NCBI RefSeq assembly: GCF_907165205.1
Contig: NC_058190.1
Span: 13,772,001-13,836,000 of the forward strand
DNA from: Coccinella septempunctata
Taxonomy: Eukaryota > Arthropoda > Insecta > Coleoptera > Coccinellidae
Length of the DNA: 64,000 nucleotides
Direction: 5' to 3'
The position numbers and the translations under genes were made by a program. The notes under the pieces are model-generated. The model saw only the letters and a list, made by a program, of their open reading frames with translations, made no database searches and was not told the origin of the DNA. This document shows positions 49,801 through 60,700 of this stretch, in pieces. Within the stretch, counting starts at the first letter, position 1. Every line of letters begins with the position of its first letter.

Positions 49801-52800
49801 CTTGAAACTGATAAAAACATAGAAGTTATGGTCAGCTGACTGCGCCGCTTTATATCGCGAATTCGGTGTTTTATACGGAAAAGGGTCGAAAAAGGGTAGT
49901 CTCCAAGGGGTGCAAGTAAAGTTTTTTACGGATTATGAATCCTGAATAGTTGACCATCATCTGAGTGAAAATCTCATCTTGAAACTGATAAAAACATAGA
50001 AGTTATGGTCAGCTGACTGCGCGCTCCCTAGCGCAAATTCGGTGTTTTATACGGAAAAGGGTCGAAAAAGGGTAGTCTCCAAGGGGTGCAAGAAAAGTTT
50101 TTTACGGATTATGAATCCTGAATAGTTGATCATCATCTGAGTGAAAATCTCATCTTGAAACTGATAAAAACATAGAAGTTATGGTCAGCTGACTGCGTCG
50201 CTTTATATCGCGAATTCGGTGTTTTATACGGAAAAGGGTCGAAAAAGGGTAGAAAAAGGGTAGTTTGCAAGGGGTGCAAGTAAAGTTTTTTACGGATTAT
50301 GAATCCTGAATAGTTGACCATCATCTGAGTGAAAATCTCATCTTGAAACTGATAAAAACATAGAAGTTATGGTCAGCTGACTGCGCGCTCCCTAGCGCAA
50401 ATTCGGTGTTTTATACGGAAAAGGGTCGAAAAAGGGTAGTCTCCAAGGGGTGCAAGAAAAGTTTTTTACGGATTATGAATCCTGAATAGTTGATCATCAT
50501 CTGAGTGAAAATCTCATCTTGAAACTGATAAAAACATAGAAGTTATGGTCAGCTGACTGCGTCGCTTTATATCGCGAATTCGGTGTTTTATACGGAAAAG
50601 GGTCGAAAAAGGGTAGTCTCCAAGGGGTGCAAGTAAAGTTTTTTACGCATTATGAATTCTGAATAGTTGACCATCATCTGAGTGAAATTCTCATCTTGAA
50701 ACTGATAAAAAGATAGAAGTTATGGTCAGCTGACTGCGCCGCTTTATATCGCGAATTCGGTGTTTTATACGGAAAAGGGTCGAAAAAGGGTAGTTTGCAA
50801 GGGGTGCAAGTAAAGTTTTTTACGGATTATGAATCCTGAATAGTTGACCATCATCTGAGTGAAAATCTCATCTTGAAACTGATAAAAACATAGAAGTTAT
50901 GGTCAGCTGACTGCGCCGCTTTATATCGCGAATTCGGTGTTTTATACGGAAAAGGGTCGAAAAAGGGTAGTCTCCAAGGGGTGCAAGAAAAGTTTTTTAC
51001 GGATTATGAATCCTGAATAGTTGATCATCATCTGAGTGAAAATCTCATCTTGAAACTGATAAAAAAATAGAAGTTATGGTCAGCTGACTGCGTCGCTTTA
51101 TATCGCGAATTCGGTGTTTTATACGGAAAAGGGTCGAAAAAGGGTAGTTTGCAAGGGGTGCAAGTAAAGTTTTTTACGGATTATGAATCCTGAATAGTTG
51201 ACCATCATCTGAGTGAAAATCCCATCTTGAAACTGATAAAAAGATAGAAGTTATGGTCAGCTGACTGCGCCGCTTTATATCGCGAATTCGGTGTTTTATA
51301 CGGAAAAGGGACGAAAAAGGGTAGTCTCCAAGGGGTGCAAGTAAAGTTTTTTACGGATTATGAATCCTGAATAGTTGACCATCATCTGAGTGAAAATCTC
51401 ATCTTGAAACTGATAAAAACATAGAAGTTATGGTCAGCTGACTGCGTCGCTTTATATCGCGAATTCGGTGTTTTATACGGTAAAGGGTCGAAAAAGGGTA
51501 GTTTGCAAGGGGTGCAAGTAAAGTTTTTTACGGATTATGAATCCTGAATAGTCAACCTTCTTCTGAGTGAAAATCTCATCTTGAAACTGATAAAAACATA
51601 GAAGTTATGGTCAGCTGACTGCGCGCTCCCTAGCGCAAATTCGGTGTTTTATACGGAAAAGGGTCGAAAAAGGGTAGTCTCCAAGGGGTGCAAGTAAAGT
51701 TTTTTACGGATTATGAATCCTGAATAGTTGACCATCATCTGAGTGAAAATCTCATCTTGAAACTGATAAAAAGATAGAAGTTATGGTCAGCTGACTGCGC
51801 CGCTTTATATCGCAAATTCGCTGTTTTATACGGAAAAGGGTCGAAAAAGGGTAGTCTCCAAGGGGTGCAAGTAAAGTTTTTTACGGATTATGAATCCTGA
51901 ATAGTTGACCATCATCTGAGTGAAAATCTCATCTTGAAACTGATAAAAACATAGAAGTTATGGTCAGCTGACTGCGCGCTCCCTAGCGCAAATTCGGTGT
52001 TTTATACGGAAAAGGGTCGAAAAAGGGTAGTCTCCAAGGGGTGCAAGAAAAGTTTTTTACGGATTATGAATCCTGAATAGTTGATCATCATCTGAGTGAA
52101 AATCTCATCTTGAAACTGATAAAAACATAGAAGTTATGGTCAGCTGACTGCGTCGCTTTATATCGCGAATTCGGTGTTTTATACGGAAAAGGGTCGAAAA
52201 AGGGTAGTCTCCAAGGGGTGCAAGTAAAGTTATTTACGGATTATGAATTCTGAATAGTTGACCATCATCTGAGTGAAAATCTCATCTTGAAACTGATGAA
52301 AAGATAGAAGTTATGGTCAGCTGACTGCGCCGCTTTATATCGCGAATTCGCTGTTTTATACGGAAAAGGGTCGAAAAAGGGTAGTCTCCAAGGGGTGCAA
52401 GTAAAGTTTTTTACGGATTATGAATCCTGAATAGTTGACCATCATCTGAGTGAAAATCTCATCTTGAAACTGATAAAAACATAGAAGTTATGGTCAGCTG
52501 ACTGCGCCGCTTTATATCGCGAATTCGGTGTTTTATACGGAAAAGGGTCGAAAAAGGGTAGTCTCCAAGGGGTGCAAGTAAAGTTTTTTACGGATTATGA
52601 ATCCTGAATAGTTGACCATCATCTGAGTGAAAATCTCATCTTGAAACTGATAAAAACATAGAAGTTATGGTCAGCTGACTGCGCCGCTTTATATCGCGAA
52701 TTCGCTGTTTTATACGGAAAAGGGTCGAAAAAGGGTAGTCTCCAAGGGGTGCAAGTAAAGTTTTTTACGGATTATGAATCCTGAATAGTTGACCATCATC

Positions 52801-55318
52801 TGAGTGAAAATCTCATCTTGAAACTGATAAAAACATAGAAGTTATGGTCAGCTGACTGCGCCGCTTTATATCGCGAATTCGGTGTTTTATACGGAAAAGG
52901 GTCGAAAAAGGGTAGTCTCCAAGGGGTGCAAGTAAAGTTTTTTACGGATTATGAATCCTGAATAGTTGACCATCATCTGAGTGAAAATCTCATCTTGAAA
53001 CTGATAAAAACATAGAAGTTATGGTCAGCTGACTGCGCGCTCCCTAGCGCAAATTCGGTGTTTTATACGGAAAAGGGTCGAAAAAGGGTAGTCTCCAAGG
53101 GGTGCAAGTAAAGTTTTTTACGGATTATGAATCCTGAATAGTTGATCATCATCTGAGTGAAAATCTCATCTTGAAACTGATAAAAACATAGAAGTTATGG
53201 TCAGCTGACTGCGTCGCTTTATATCGCGAATTCGGTGTTTTATACGGAAAAGGGTCGAAAAAGGGTAGTCTCCAAGGGGTGCAAGTAAAGTTTTTTACGG
53301 ATTATGAATTCTGAATAGTTGACCATCATCTGAGTGAAAATCTCATCTTGAAACTGATAAAAAGATAGAAGTTATGGTCAGCTGACTGCGCCGCTTTATA
53401 TCGCGAATTCGCTGTTTTATACGGAAAAGGGTCGAAAAAGGGTAGTCTCCAAGGGGTGCAAGTAAAGTTTTTTACGGATTATGAATCCTGAATAGTTGAC
53501 CATCATCTGAGTGAAAATCTCATCTTGAAACTGATAAAAACATAGAAGTTATGGTCAGCTGACTGCGCCGCTTTATATCGCGAATTCGGTGTTTTATACG
53601 GAAAAGGGTCGAAAAAGGGTAGTCTCCAAGGGGTGCAAGTAAAGTTTTTTACGGATTATGAATCCTGAATAGTTGACCATCATCTGAGTGAAAATCTCAT
53701 CTTGAAACTGATAAAAACATAGAAGTTATGGTCAGCTGACTGCGCCGCTTTATATCGCGAATTCGCTGTTTTATACGGAAAAGGGTCGAAAAAGGGTAGT
53801 CTCCAAGGGGTGCAAGTAAAGTTTTTTACGGATTATGAATCCTGAATAGTTGACCATCATCTGAGTGAAAATCTCATCTTGAAACTGATAAAAACATAGA
53901 AGTTATGGTCAGCTGACTGCGCCGCTTTATATCGCGAATTCGGTGTTTTATACGGAAAAGGGTCGAAAAAGGGTAGTCTCCAAGGGGTGCAAGTAAAGTT
54001 TTTTACGGATTATGAATCCTGAATAGTTGACCATCATCTGAGTGAAAATCTCATCTTGAAACTGATAAAAACATAGAAGTTATGGTCAGCTGACTGCGCC
54101 GCTTTATATCGCGAATTCGCTGTTTTATACGGAAAAGGGTCGAAAAAGGGTAGTCTCCAAGGGGTGCAAGTAAAGTTTTTTACGGATTATGAATCCTGAA
54201 TAGTTGACCATCATCTGAGTGAAAATCTCATCTTGAAACTGATAAAAACATAGAAGTTATGGTCAGCTGACTGCGCCGCTTTATATCGCGAATTCGGTGT
54301 TTTATACGGAAAAGGGTCGAAAAAGGGTAGTCTCCAAGGGGTGCAAGTAAAGTTTTTTACGGATTATGAATCCTGAATAGTTGACCATCATCTGAGTGAA
54401 AATCTCATCTTGAAACTGATAAAAACATAGAAGTTATGGTCAGCTGACTGCGCGCTCCCTAGCGCAAATTCGGTGTTTTATACGGAAAAGGGTCGAAAAA
54501 GGGTAGTCTCCAAGGGGTGCAAGAAAAGTTTTTTACGGATTATGAATCCTGAATAGTTGATCATCATCTGAGTGAAAATCTCATCTTGAAACTGATAAAA
54601 ACATAGAAGTTATGGTCAGCTGACTGCGTCGCTTTATATCGCGAATTCGGTGTTTTATACGGAAAAGGGTCGAAAAAGGGTAGTTTGCAAGGGGTGCAAG
54701 TAAAGTTTTTTACGGATTATGAATCCTGAATAGTTGACCATCATCTGAGTGAAAATCTCATCTTGAAACTGATAAAAACATAGAAGTTATGGTCAGCTGA
54801 CTGCGCGCTCCCTAGCGCAAATTCGGTGTTTTATACGGAAAAGGGTCGAAAAAGGGTAGTCTCCAAGGGGTGCAAGAAAAGTTTTTTACGGATTATGAAT
54901 CCTGAATAGTTGATCATCATCTGAGTGAAAATCTCATCTTGAAACTGATAAAAACATAGAAGTTATGGTCAGCTGACTGCGTCGCTTTATATCGCGAATT
55001 CGGTGTTTTATACGGATAAGGGTCGAAAAAGGGTAGTCTCCAAGGGGTGCAAGTAAAGTTTTTTACGGATTATGAATCCTGAATAGTTGACCATCATCTG
55101 AGTGAAAATCTCATCTTGAAACTGATAAAAAGATAGAAGTTATGGTCAGCTGACTGCGCCGCTTTATATCGCGAATTCGGTGTTTTATACGGAAAAGGGT
55201 CGAAAAAGGGTAGTTTGCAAGGGGTGCAAGTAAAGTTTTTTACGGATTATGAATCCTGAATAGTTGACCATCATCTGAGTGAAAATCTTATCTTGAAACT
55301 GATAAAAACATAGAAGTT
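46861..55318 (-). repeat. Right satellite array, about 47 monomers of 177 bp (inverted)
   Basis: Same monomer as the left array on the opposite strand. Unit starts, read on minus, run from 55318 down to 46998, 8,320 bp or about 47 periods, plus a diverged partial unit next to the spacer. One monomer near 50247 carries a small internal duplication of AAAAAGGGTAG. Rare markers such as GTAAAGGGTC recur at 48641 and 51480 (about 16 periods apart), showing a large duplicated block not present in that form in the left array. Confidence 0.93.
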
Positions 55319-55593
55319 ATATAGATTAAACTTCGCGCCTAGACGATTTCAGTTCAATTGATCGAAAAATTATATCGAACAAATTCATTTTTCCAACGAA
55401 TTGTTCGAATTATCAAATTTATATATGCCAAACATCAAATATTTATATTATTTCCACTACTAATCTCATTTCGTAATGCAGAAGCGATTTTTCGGCGAAA
55501 ATAATAGTAGGGGTACGCCACTGGCGGCCGTCGCCGCTTCGGGTATCTTCGGGATTCTGTCAGCTAGAAATTGTCAGCCAACTTCACACCGCT
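55319..55593 (-). repeat. Foldback right cap (275 bp unique terminus)
   Basis: Exact inverted copy of 35752-36026. It contains an outward-facing ATG at 55476 followed by 39 open codons up to the tip of the element, and an AT-rich TATTTATATTATT stretch about 30 bp upstream of that ATG. Confidence 0.9.
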
Positions 55594-57572
55594 ATTGTCC
55601 TCCTCCAACAACTTCAAATATAAATTTCAGCGCTAGTTCGTTTATTGTTGATACTGGGAATGATTCAGTTCCTATTTCCTCTGAATTTTCTGGAAATCCT
55701 GATACAAGTGTATCATGGAAATCTTCTCATTTTCAAAATGATCACACCCTCACTCCTGGTTGTTCTCATTGGACATCAAGCACTGATAATATTTTACCCA
55801 GTATTCAATCAAATGAAAGTTTTCAACAAGAAAGAGTAAATATTCAGAAACCCCCTTTCAAAGATGCATTGCAGAATTGGGCTCTCAATTCCTCCATAAG
55901 TAGGATCCACTTGAATAAACTTCTTCGATTGTTGATTTCCTATGGTCATGATGATCTACCGACTGATGCTCGATCTTTACTACATACTCCTAGGGATAAA
56001 GATATAATATCTATCAGTCCAGGTTCTTATTTCCACTTTGGTTTAGAAACGTCCTTGCTCAATTCCATGAGCAAATCATTCAATACGAATGATTCTATTC
56101 CTAAAATTATAGAACTTAAAGTAAATGTTGATGGACTTCCTATTTCTAAGAGTTCCGGAAGCCAATTCTGGCCCATACTTGGACAAATATGTTGCATAAC
56201 TAAATATGTGGAACCTTTCCCTATTGGCATTTACCATGGAATGACAAAACCTAAAGATCACAATGAGTTTCTCCGTCTATTTGTTCATGATTTCAAAGAA
56301 ATTTCAAAAAAAGGTATCATTTTTAGGAATATTCACTATCAGGTCAAAATAAAGTCCATAATCTGTGATGCACCTGCACGTGCCTTCATCACAGGTGTTA
56401 AAAATCACACAGGATATTTTGGGTGTCATAAATGTTCACAAGAAGGTGAATATATTGATCATCGTATGACCTTTCCTGAAATGAATGCCCCTCTTCGAAC
56501 TGATCATAGTTTTCTTAACCGACTTCAAGAAGAACATCATAGATGTGATACAATTTTAGAATCCCTTGAGATTGGTATGGTATCACAGTTCCCCCATGAT
56601 TACCTTCATTTGATCTGCCTTGGTGTTGCGAAAAAACTTCTCCAACTCTGGACTAAAGGTAACAAATCATGCAGAATGAACCCAGTTCAACAAAGTAATG
56701 TTTCTGAAATGTTAGTTTCTTTTTCCCCCTTTATTTCCAGTGAGTTTTCTAGGAAACCTCGAAGTCTTAGTGAACTTGATAGATGGAAAGGAACAGAATT
56801 TAGAACTTTTTTATTGTATACAGGACCTATAGTTATGAGAAATAATTTGTCTCACGCAAAATACATTCATTTTTTAAGTCTGCATGTGGCAATCCGTATT
56901 TTGACTAGTAGAAACCTTCATTTGAGCTTTTTAAATTATGCACAATCTCTTCTTGAATATTTTGTTTCAAACTTCAGTATTTTGTATGGTGCAGAACATT
57001 TAACTTATAACGTTCATAATTTGATTCATATTTGTGATGATGTTAAAATCCATGGCCCTTTAGATGATTTCAGTGCTTTTTCGTTTGAAAATTATTTAGG
57101 AAAAATAAAATTCAAAACAAAAACAGCAAATCGACCTTTGAGTCAAATAGTTAATAGAGTTCTTGAAAGCCAAGCTAAAGAAAAACCAGAAGGTGAATTG
57201 TATCCTGCATTAAAATATTCAAATTCTGAACTTGTATCTGTGCAAGTGTCTGATGAGTTATTCCTAAGTTGCGAGCGGCCAAATAATATTTGTATGTTGA
57301 AAAACTCGAATATCATAATGATAAACTCAATGTACCTAAACCGTGTGAATGAAATCATGTTGAGAGGTCATGTATTAGATATCACTGTGCCATTGTTCGA
57401 GAAACCACAAGTCGATCATTCAGTGAACATCTTTAAAATAGATCATACGGCAATATCGGTTTTAAATGATGTTCCTATTTCATCTGTCAAGGCCAAATGT
57501 CTTATGCTGCCCTTAGACACCAAACAGAGTGCTATTATTCCTATCATTCATACTTTGAATGGGACTGCCTGA
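55476..57572 (+). CDS. Tnp2/CACTA-type transposase, N-terminus replaced by foldback cap
   Basis: The present ORF is 698 codons. Residues 1-39 come from the right cap. Sequence from 55594 onward is the 9 bp duplication and the rest of the interrupted host frame. Conserved blocks match metazoan proteins of the Tnp2/EnSpm (CACTA) group: NVDGLPISKSS with Asp about 219, ICDAPARAFITG with Asp about 298, GYFGCHKC (possible zinc pair), FPHDYLHLICLGVAKKLL, YNVHNLIHICDDV and FSFENYLGKIK. The original start is at 35634, on the far side of the foldback. Whether the chimeric ORF is transcribed is unknown. No stop or frameshift interrupts the remaining 1.97 kb. It may be a recent transposon gene or a domesticated one; CACTA ends were not found. 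Confidence 0.8.
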   Translation: MQKRFFGENNSRGTPLAAVAASGIFGILSARNCQPTSHRYCPPPTTSNINFSASSFIVDTGNDSVPISSEFSGNPDTSVSWKSSHFQNDHTLTPGCSHWTSSTDNILPSIQSNESFQQERVNIQKPPFKDALQNWALNSSISRIHLNKLLRLLISYGHDDLPTDARSLLHTPRDKDIISISPGSYFHFGLETSLLNSMSKSFNTNDSIPKIIELKVNVDGLPISKSSGSQFWPILGQICCITKYVEPFPIGIYHGMTKPKDHNEFLRLFVHDFKEISKKGIIFRNIHYQVKIKSIICDAPARAFITGVKNHTGYFGCHKCSQEGEYIDHRMTFPEMNAPLRTDHSFLNRLQEEHHRCDTILESLEIGMVSQFPHDYLHLICLGVAKKLLQLWTKGNKSCRMNPVQQSNVSEMLVSFSPFISSEFSRKPRSLSELDRWKGTEFRTFLLYTGPIVMRNNLSHAKYIHFLSLHVAIRILTSRNLHLSFLNYAQSLLEYFVSNFSILYGAEHLTYNVHNLIHICDDVKIHGPLDDFSAFSFENYLGKIKFKTKTANRPLSQIVNRVLESQAKEKPEGELYPALKYSNSELVSVQVSDELFLSCERPNNICMLKNSNIIMINSMYLNRVNEIMLRGHVLDITVPLFEKPQVDHSVNIFKIDHTAISVLNDVPISSVKAKCLMLPLDTKQSAIIPIIHTLNGTA
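55594..55602. repeat. 9 bp target-site duplication, right copy
   Basis: ATTGTCCTC, identical to 35743-35751. It is in frame with the downstream coding sequence. Confidence 0.9.
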
Positions 57573-57754
57573 TTTATTTTCTTTTTGTGTGCTATTCCTA
57601 CAATTCATTTTTTCTATGTAAAAGCTGGATTTATTTTTTTTTGTGAAAGGTTTAAATTCTGGAGAAGGCCATATTAGGTTTCATTTGATTTTTGCTTAAT
57701 TTTGAACCGTGTTCCGCAATTTTCTTCTGCGTGTTTTCTTTATAGATTCTAAGA

Positions 57755-60700
57755 ATGGCCTACACAGTGGTGAAATTTATGGAGGAAAATGATGATGAGG
57801 AGGTCATTTCAGAAGTGCCATCCTCATGGGTGGAAAATGGATTATGTTGGTGGCCTTCCACCAAAAATGTTGGCAATTTGATATGCAAACGGGCAGTGCC
57901 GGATAAAAATAATGGGAAGTGGAAGCAATATCCAGCAACCATTTTATATATTACTGGTAAGTAGAAATAGAGGGGATGATATGAATCTTTTTGTGCGTAT
58001 AGGCTCTACTGATTTTATTTGTAGATGATTACAAAAAAGCCAGGAGGAAGGCAGATGACAGCGAAACAGAGGCAGAAAAGGGAAGAGGCAAAAGGAGGAA
58101 GAGGAAGTCAAAGCTCCAAACAGTGTATGAACCAGAATCCACAAGTGGTTCTGAACTTGATGAAATCGAGAGGGGTATGGTTTTATGGAGAATAATTTAT
58201 TTCATTAGTTCAATGTCTTCAAAATTTGTCACCATCTATTTCCACTGGAAAATAATGCTTCACCTTATTATTCACACATCTGAATTGAGATTTTTATTCT
58301 ATTTTAACTCATGCAAATAGTTTACATTTTTATTAGAAATACTGATATCAAATAATCTAGCTGCAGGATTATTCAATTGATGTTTTCAATTATTTCAAAT
58401 CAATATTCACAAATATGAAATACAAACTGCTTGACTAAAATACATTTTTATAAATTTTAGTACTTGCGGGATTACCAACATTCCCGAGTCCCGAAAAGGA
58501 TGGGATAAGTAATGAGACAAACTCATACATGACTTCAAATGTGAGTGTATCTTGCATCGTATTTACGAATATATATATACTTTATGTACAGGGTGTTTCC
58601 TAATTAGACTTGAGTCTTGGAGGAGGTGTTAGTATCACAGTAGTAGCTGTCGTTACAGCAATAATTATTGATAACCAAAAATCAATAGTTTCCGACTTGT
58701 CCCATACATAAGTGTATATCTGAAGGGATTGATAAATTATGACTTATGACTTATTTGAGTTCTTGTGTTCATTTTTTGTCAATTTTTTCTATGTTGACCA
58801 AGATCGATTATAATTTTGGATTATTTTCATCAGAAAAGATATGATACGTATGAAAAAAAGCAAAACTATCCTGTATTAAACGTTGAAAAATAATTAGTAG
58901 GATTTGAAAGTTGATCCATTTTTATACTCATTTACTGTTTTTCATATTGGACATTCAAAAGGTTGTTTATAAAAAAATCTACTGAAACAAAACTAGTGAC
59001 TGCATTCTAACGAAAACTTTTTTAGTGAATGAAGAAGTATTCGGCAAGTTTTTAAAATAATTTTTTCACACATGGATTGTGGAATTCAAAAGTTGCAGGC
59101 AAATTGATTTTTCTTTGCTTCATATACTAAATTTTGATTCATACTAATTCTTTTTCAACATCTAATACGGAAAAGTTTTGCTTCTAATACGTGAAAGTTT
59201 TGCTTTTTTCATATGAATCATATATATCTTTTTCTGATGAAAATAATCCAGAGGTATGATCAAACTTGGTCAGCGTAAAAAAAATTGACGAAAAATTAAT
59301 TAAGGTGAGAAATTTTTTGAAAACACATGAACTCAAATATTTCGGAAACTGTTGATTTTTAATATCAATAAATATGGCTCTAACGGCAGCAAATGAGTGA
59401 TACTAACATCTCTAAGGTTCTCACGACTAATTTGGAAACACTCTATATAAATTGTAAATATGTGATTTTTTACATTTACTGTTATTATATTTTTTTCACC
59501 AATTCGACAAAAAATTTTTTTTTTGGCAGCTTTATTCTGATGAAGGAACATCGGTGCTGGCCGTAGGTGGAGAACCTGATGAAGAAGTAAATCTCGATAT
59601 GACCATAGTCAACGTCTCAACAGGTATGTATTACTGTAGTGACAACCATTCAAAGTTGAATTTATTTAATTGTGATTACTTCACATTTCAAGTATTTATG
59701 CATTATTTTCAGCTATAATGTAAGATTTGAAAAAAAACTGATGCATATTGCATAAAAAAATTTGTTTCTTATACACTCATTAATATTATAATCAGATATG
59801 AAATATTAACATATAAGATTTGTTTTTCTGCAGATCAACTTGTGAAAGACTTGCAGGTATATGTCAAAGGTGAGTGTATATAGTATAAGTTTGCTTCAAT
59901 TGTGGTTATTTCTTTTCCACCCTGTTTAATTTTCATCCATATTATCGATCAAACTAATTGAAATTCATTTAATTCTAGGAGAGTTTGAGAAAACGAATAA
60001 AATGTTGGCGCAAGTCCTCCTGCACTTAGAAAGACTGAATATTGGGAGTTCTTCAGCTTCCTCTAATGCTCCAAGAGAGGATGAGGAGTTAAGAAGCATT
60101 TTGTCAGCGTTCCCAATCGAAGATTTCGAAACAACGTCGTCAATAGAAATGGCAATCCAGAACCCAGGATTGTACAGAAAACTGGTAAGTTTTAAGTGCC
60201 AGCTCTCTAAATGAAATTATATTCTTCAATGAAAACCTTTGAATTCTGGTGTTTTTTGTAAAATTGTTAAATACACTTTGTAATTAAGTTTACCAACATT
60301 TTCTGCTTTAGGTTATTTACTTGAAAACAATTGGGGGAGCCTGCTTGAAGGAAAAAATCAATAGGATTCTGAAAAGAATTTTTTCAGTTGATTTGATAGC
60401 CCAGTCCAGCTGGTTGGGGCAAAGCAGAGGGGAAAAAAAGAATTTTCGGCTGAGTAGCCTGAAACTGATAAATGCAGTGAAAGGTATAGTATTTTCCTGT
60501 TGTCAATTATCAAAATATTCATATAATAAATATACACATGTGAGTGTGGGATCTGTAATAGAAATATTCCTTACATTGTAGAGGCTGTGTGGGATGACCC
60601 AGCTTTTAATGAAAAAACTTTCGAAACAATAGCTAGTGAATGGACGAGACAGGGAAAGCAGAGAAAAATTCGCTCTGAAAAGAAGAATGTTCAAAATTAG
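57755..60700 (+). CDS. DUF4806-domain protein, eight exons
   Basis: Exons 57755-57956, 58025-58174, 58461-58540, 59530-59623, 59834-59869, 59979-60184, 60312-60483 and 60582-60700 join in phase with GT-AG introns to 352 aa. The N-terminus (about 1-70) has a tryptophan-rich module, WVENGLCWWP, recurring in insect DUF4806 proteins. A lysine/arginine-rich, acidic-flanked segment follows (about 75-100), probably a nuclear localisation signal. Residues about 190-215 may form a short coiled coil (FEKTNKMLAQVLLHLERL). The DUF4806 domain covers about 235-330 (LKTIGGACLKEKINRIL, SSWLGQSRGEKKNF). Function is unknown; the family is often multicopy and transposon-linked in insects. It starts 183 bp after the transposase stop on the same strand, with a probable 5' UTR acceptor at 57744, so both may be genes of one mobile element. 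Confidence 0.8.

Larger units (their letters stand above)
35752..55593. mobile_element. Foldback transposon with satellite-like arms, 19,842 bp
   Basis: The element starts AGCGGTGTGAAGTTGG and ends with the exact complement, bounded by an identical 9 bp duplication. Order: 275 bp cap, about 40 tandem 177 bp monomers, a spacer of about 360 bp, a central loop, an inverted spacer, about 47 inverted monomers, and an inverted cap. This is the architecture of Drosophila FB elements, whose arms are also internally repetitive and which also make 9 bp duplications. FB is usually placed near the MuDR superfamily. No transposase frame exists inside, so this copy is non-autonomous and needs an enzyme from elsewhere. 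It splits a transposase coding exon. Sequence inside is expected to extrude or snap back as a very large hairpin. Confidence 0.92.

Noticed and set aside
50133..50324. ORF of 63 codons in the satellite
   Set aside because: It is produced by the monomer sequence and a local insertion, with no codon-level sign of coding.
36027..55318. CRISPR-like or centromeric satellite array
   Set aside because: The units are 177 bp with no spacers, and the array is split into two opposed halves with transposon caps and a 9 bp duplication. This fits a foldback element, not a CRISPR locus. A centromere role cannot be judged from sequence.
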